Positions 60,754 to 64,000 of a DNA stretch of 64,000 nt are shown here, one piece after another. Position 1 is the stretch's first letter. Each line of letters begins with the position of its first letter. The notes beneath the pieces were generated by a model, which was not told where the DNA came from, did not search any database, and saw only the letters and a program-made list of their open reading frames with translations. The translations under genes and the position numbers were made by a program. The DNA is from Roseateles_B flavus (lineage in GTDB: Bacteria > Pseudomonadota > Gammaproteobacteria > Burkholderiales > Burkholderiaceae_C): NCBI RefSeq assembly GCF_039872765.1, contig NZ_JBDPZC010000001.1, positions 434,001-498,000 on the forward strand. Direction: 5' to 3'.

Positions 60754-60925
60754 GGAGGCTCCTCAGGGTCTGGGTGGGCGGGCGCTGGCTATCATCGCAC
60801 CGGTCCTGCCCATGTCGCGGGGCCGTCCGTGGCGGGCAGCGCACCCGTCCGTTGTCGGGACCGCCTGGCGCTGGGCCGAGGCGGGCATCACCCCGTGAGA
60901 TGCGGGGCAGCCATGGAGGGCATGC

Positions 60926-61897
60926 ATGAGTCTGCATGAGCAGCTGTATCGATGGACGGCCGAGCAGGGCCTGGACGGCACCCGGGCACGGCGCCTGTGG
61001 GCCCTCAGCGGCCTCGATCAGGCCCCGCCGGACGCCCTGGGCCGCTTGCGCCTGGGTGCAGCCGGCCTGGCCGCTGGCCTGCTGGGCCTGGGCACGATGA
61101 TGTGGGTGGCCGCGAACTGGGGCGAACTGGCGCGCAGCACGCGTTTCCTGCTGCTGCAGGGCCTGCTGGCCGCTGCGCTGCTGGGGGCCTGGGCGCGGCC
61201 CGCCTGGCGCGGGGCCGCGGGCCTGCTGGCCCTGCTGAGCCTGGGGGGCCTGCTGGCCCTCTTCGGCCAGACCTATCCCACCGGTGCCGACGCCTGGCAG
61301 CTCTTCGCTTTGTGGGCCACGCTGGCCCTGCCCCTGTGCTGGGGGGCGCGCAGCGAGCTGGTCTGGACGCCCTGGGTGCTGGTGGTCGTCACGGGCATCA
61401 GCCTGTGGACGCACACGCACGCCGGCTTCCAGTGGCAGGCCACGACGGCCACGCTGGGGGTGCATGCCTGCGGCTTCCTGGCCTTCGCGCTGCTGGGCGC
61501 GGGCATGGCCCTCAAGCCGCCCACGCCCGGCGTGCAGCCCTGGGCCTGGCGGGCGGCAGTGCTGCTGGGTGTGGTCGGGCTGTCGGCCACGGCGCTGGGC
61601 AGCCTGATCGCGAGCCATGTGCAGCCGCAGTACCCGCTGGGCCTGCTGGTGCTGGCCGGCGGCCTGGCGGCGGCCTGGTACTGGCGTGAGGTCTATGCGC
61701 TCAGCGCGCTGGCCCTGGCCCTGGACACCCTGCTGCTGGCCGGCTTGGGCCGGCTGATGCTCAAGGGACAGCACGGCGACCCCATCGGCGCCATGCTGCT
61801 GCTGGGCCTGGTCGCGGCGGGCCTGCTGACGGCCAGCGTGCAGCTGATCCTGCGGCGCGCGCGGCCGCAGGGCGGGGCAGGGGAGGGCGCGCCATGA
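60926..61897 (+). CDS. DUF2157 integral membrane protein
   Basis: The 323-residue protein has a cytoplasmic N-terminus with a LARS-like helix and 9-10 membrane segments (LGAAGLAAGLLGLGTMMWVAANW near 43-65). It matches DUF2157, membrane proteins that usually pair with DUF4401/GDYXXLXY proteins, as here. ATG 60926 has GGAGGG upstream, and the end overlaps the next gene by 4 bases. The role is unknown. Confidence 0.84.
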   Translation: MSLHEQLYRWTAEQGLDGTRARRLWALSGLDQAPPDALGRLRLGAAGLAAGLLGLGTMMWVAANWGELARSTRFLLLQGLLAAALLGAWARPAWRGAAGLLALLSLGGLLALFGQTYPTGADAWQLFALWATLALPLCWGARSELVWTPWVLVVVTGISLWTHTHAGFQWQATTATLGVHACGFLAFALLGAGMALKPPTPGVQPWAWRAAVLLGVVGLSATALGSLIASHVQPQYPLGLLVLAGGLAAAWYWREVYALSALALALDTLLLAGLGRLMLKGQHGDPIGAMLLLGLVAAGLLTASVQLILRRARPQGGAGEGAP

Positions 61898-63510
61898 GCA
61901 CCCCCTCCCTGCCTGACTGGATGGTGCAGGCGCGGCAACAGGGCCTGCTGCCGCCCGAGGCCAGCCTGCCCGTGGCGGAGCGCCCCTGGCCGGTCCAGCT
62001 GCTGACGGCCCTGGGCGCCTGGCTGGCCCTCATCCCTTTCGTCATCTTCCTGGCACTGCTGCTGGGCCGGGCCTGGGAGCATGGGGTGACGGCCTATGTC
62101 GTCGGCCTGCTGCTGCTCGCGGCCGGCGTGGGCCTGCTGCGCTCCGAAAGCGTGGGGCGTTTCCTGGAGCAGCTGGCCCTGCCCCTGCTAATGCTGGGGC
62201 TGGGCAGCGTGGGCTATGCGCTGGGCCGCGACCTGCCCAGCCGTCTGGCGCCGGCCCTGGGACTGCTCCTGTGTGCTGCCCTGGTGCTGGCCCTGCCGCG
62301 GCACTGGCTGCGCCTCATGCTGGGCGTGGCGGGGGCCTGGCTGTGCCTGCTGCTCGTCCGGGGGCCGCACTGGATCGGGGGCGATCTCGCCCCGCTGTGG
62401 TGGTCGGTCTACCTGACGCTGGGCCTGTGGGGGCTCGCCCAGGCCTGGCTGCACGCCCAGGGCCTGCGCGCGCCGGGCGCTGCCGCGGCGGCCCTGCTGG
62501 AGCCCGTGCTCCGGGGCTGGGTCCTGGGCCTGCTGCCCGTGCTGGCCTGGCTGTCCGGGCCCACCTTCATGATGAGCGGGGGGCTGGGGTCAGGTCTTGC
62601 CAGGGAGCTGCATGCGGCCTTCGGCGCGCACCTCTGGGCCTCGGGCCGAATGGGGCCGGCCGCGATGTCGGTGCTGGCTGCCGCGCTGGGCCTGGCGGCA
62701 CTGCCGCAGGCCTGGCCCGTCCTGCGGCAGTGGCGGCTGCTGGTGCCGGCGCTGCTGCTCCTGGGGCTGTCCTTTGTGCTGCCTGCCCTGGGCGCCTGCC
62801 TGCTGGTCCTGGGCCTGGCCCTGGTGCGCAGCCGCCGCGTGCTGGCCCTCGGCGCGGCCGCCGTGGCCCTGTGGACGCTGGGCAGCTTCTACTACCAGCT
62901 GGCGCTGCCCTTGACGGACAAGGCCCTGATCCTCGTGGCCTCGGGCACCGTGCTCGGGGCCTGGCTGTGGCTGACGGCCGAGCGCCGTCCGCTGCGGCTC
63001 GGCCTTGCGAAGCCCGAGGGCGCCGCGCGGTGGTCGATCCCCGTGTGCGGCCTGCTCTGCCTGGGCGTGGTCAACGGGCTGATCTGGCAGAAGGAGCGGC
63101 TCATCGCGCAGGGCCGGCCGGTCTTCGTGGGGCTGGCGCCGGTGGACCCGCGATCACTGATCCAGGGCGACTACATGCGCGTCAACTACGCCCTTCCGCC
63201 GCTGCCTCCCGTGGCCGAGATCGCCGGCCCCTGGCAGGAGCGGCCTCGGCTGGAGGCCCGGCTGGACGCCCGCGGCGTGGCCACCGAAGTGCGCCTGCTG
63301 CAGGCGCAGGAGGCGCCGGCCGCCGGCACCCAGCTGCTGATGCTGAGCCCGGTCAATGGCCACTGGACGCTCGTCAGCGATGCCTGGTACTTCCAGGAAG
63401 GCCAGGAGCCGCGCTTGCGCGCAGCGGCCTTCGGTGAATTCCGCGTGATGCCCGACGGCCGCGCCCTGCTCGTGGGCCTGGCCGACAGGGACCTGCGGCG
63501 GCTGCCCTGA
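61894..63510 (+). CDS. DUF4401 / GDYXXLXY fused membrane protein
   Basis: The 538-residue protein joins two families often found as separate genes: a multi-span DUF4401 part (about 1-360) and a C-terminal GDYXXLXY domain. The motif QGDYMRVNY is at about 424-432 (Arg-Val-Asn where the family has variable-Leu-variable). ATG 61894 overlaps the DUF2157 stop (ATGA). The pair is conserved in many proteobacteria; its function is unknown. Confidence 0.85.
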   Translation: MSTPSLPDWMVQARQQGLLPPEASLPVAERPWPVQLLTALGAWLALIPFVIFLALLLGRAWEHGVTAYVVGLLLLAAGVGLLRSESVGRFLEQLALPLLMLGLGSVGYALGRDLPSRLAPALGLLLCAALVLALPRHWLRLMLGVAGAWLCLLLVRGPHWIGGDLAPLWWSVYLTLGLWGLAQAWLHAQGLRAPGAAAAALLEPVLRGWVLGLLPVLAWLSGPTFMMSGGLGSGLARELHAAFGAHLWASGRMGPAAMSVLAAALGLAALPQAWPVLRQWRLLVPALLLLGLSFVLPALGACLLVLGLALVRSRRVLALGAAAVALWTLGSFYYQLALPLTDKALILVASGTVLGAWLWLTAERRPLRLGLAKPEGAARWSIPVCGLLCLGVVNGLIWQKERLIAQGRPVFVGLAPVDPRSLIQGDYMRVNYALPPLPPVAEIAGPWQERPRLEARLDARGVATEVRLLQAQEAPAAGTQLLMLSPVNGHWTLVSDAWYFQEGQEPRLRAAAFGEFRVMPDGRALLVGLADRDLRRLP

Positions 63511-63520
63511 GTCCTCGGCT

Positions 63521-63790
63521 TCAGCCCGCCTCGGGATCGCCGCCGTCCAGCATCAGGTCGATCAGCTGGTGCAGGAAGTCCAGGGCCTCCTCGGCGGAGG
63601 CGAAGTAGTACTCGCCCCCGAGGTCGGCCGCGTCCCCATCCGGGCCGATGTGGGCCAGTCCCCAGCCCTCGGCGCCGCCCCCGATGGCCAGCACGGCGAA
63701 GCTGCCGGGCGGCAGCTCGCGGGCGCTGCCGCTGGTGATGCGGATGTCCTTGCCGCGGTAGGTCTGGAAACGTTTGAGGGGTTGGTACAT
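63521..63790 (-). CDS. Small hypothetical protein
   Basis: The 89-residue soluble protein begins MYQPLKRFQTYRGKDIRI. It has a Gly-rich centre (AIGGGAEGWGL) and an acidic C-terminal helix (EEALDFLHQLIDLML). It is convergent with the GDYXXLXY gene, with 10 bases between the stops. I do not recognise a family. Confidence 0.6.
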   Translation of the reverse strand: MYQPLKRFQTYRGKDIRITSGSARELPPGSFAVLAIGGGAEGWGLAHIGPDGDAADLGGEYYFASAEEALDFLHQLIDLMLDGGDPEAG

Positions 63791-63867
63791 GGCCCGGATT
63801 GTCGGCGCAGCGCGCAGCCGCGGGCGCAGCCTATAGTCGCGGCATCTTCACCTTGGGAGCCCTGGCC

Positions 63868-64000
63868 ATGAAAGCCATCTGGAACGGCGTGATCCTCGCC
63901 GAGAGCAATGACACCGTGCTGGTGGACGGCAACCACTACTTCCCCGAGTCCGCGCTGAACAAGGCCTACACCAGCTTCAGCAACCACCGCAGCAGCAGCG
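63868..64000 (+). CDS. DUF427 protein (cut off by the window end)
   Basis: The first 44 codons read MKAIWNGVILAESNDTVLVDGNHYFP, the usual start of DUF427 proteins, small single-domain beta-tent proteins of unknown function. ATG 63868 has GGGAG 9 bases upstream. The rest lies beyond the window. Confidence 0.8.
   Translation, partial: MKAIWNGVILAESNDTVLVDGNHYFPESALNKAYTSFSNHRSSS

Noticed and set aside
1..64000. CRISPR arrays, insertion sequences, integrases, tRNA and rRNA genes
   Set aside because: I looked for regularly spaced repeats, transposase or integrase proteins and RNA gene signatures and saw none. The island therefore lacks an obvious mobility gene in this window.

Overview
The window is GC-rich throughout (by eye well above 60 percent) with dense coding. 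Gene content and protein similarity point to a betaproteobacterium of the order Burkholderiales, probably the Roseateles/Mitsuaria/Pelomonas/Rubrivivax neighbourhood. That placement is inference from gene families; no rRNA or tRNA gene is present to confirm it. || Layout: (1) 1-2.6 kb holds a truncated small gene, a small exported protein and pckG (GTP-dependent PEP carboxykinase). (2) 3.0-27.9 kb is a complete structural type VI secretion system (T6SS). tssA stands alone on +. An OmpA-like gene, tagF and tssM lie on -. An M15 peptidase (-) and a membrane-anchored protein (+) are divergent. tssL-tssK-tssJ lie on -. From 15.3 kb a + operon runs lipoprotein-tssB-tssC-hcp-tssE-tssF-tssG-clpV followed by four accessory genes, two of them ankyrin proteins. 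(3) 28.3-38.4 kb is the cargo island: vgrG, DUF6484, DUF2169, a ketosynthase-fold protein without recognisable catalytic residues, a PAAR-like DUF4150 protein, a GHH-type HNH/EndoVII nuclease effector, a propeller-like candidate immunity protein, a beta-solenoid protein, a TIGR02270 HEAT protein and a thioredoxin-like protein. With VgrG and the PAAR-like protein, all core T6SS parts are present. (4) 38.4-41.1 kb is a degraded second copy of that module: an Rhs scrap, a startless C-terminal GHH toxin, a second propeller-like protein and a 209-bp broken duplicate of the TIGR02270 gene. (5) 41.2-64 kb is mostly chromosomal housekeeping: orphan livM, two LysR regulators, a PKD lipoprotein, secreted hypotheticals, a MOSC protein, an Old Yellow Enzyme, rlmJ, an M48 protease fused to a pilin-like domain, eamA-like, a GH18 chitinase, a quinone-reductase-like flavoprotein, hpd (4-hydroxyphenylpyruvate dioxygenase), two tandem receiver-only proteins (one degenerate), mgsA, a dienelactone hydrolase and a DUF2157 + DUF4401/GDYXXLXY pair, ending in a truncated DUF427 gene. 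|| How it works together: TssJLM form the envelope complex, TssKEFGA the baseplate and its assembly factors, TssBC/Hcp the sheath and tube, and ClpV recycles the sheath. TagF suggests post-translational restraint of firing. The VgrG-DUF6484-DUF2169-pseudo-ketosynthase-DUF4150 set would load the GHH nuclease on the spike, and the overlapping downstream genes are placed where immunity proteins belong. The duplicated remnant suggests that effector/immunity cassettes have been acquired in series and displaced. The least understood part of the window is 32.1-41.1 kb.
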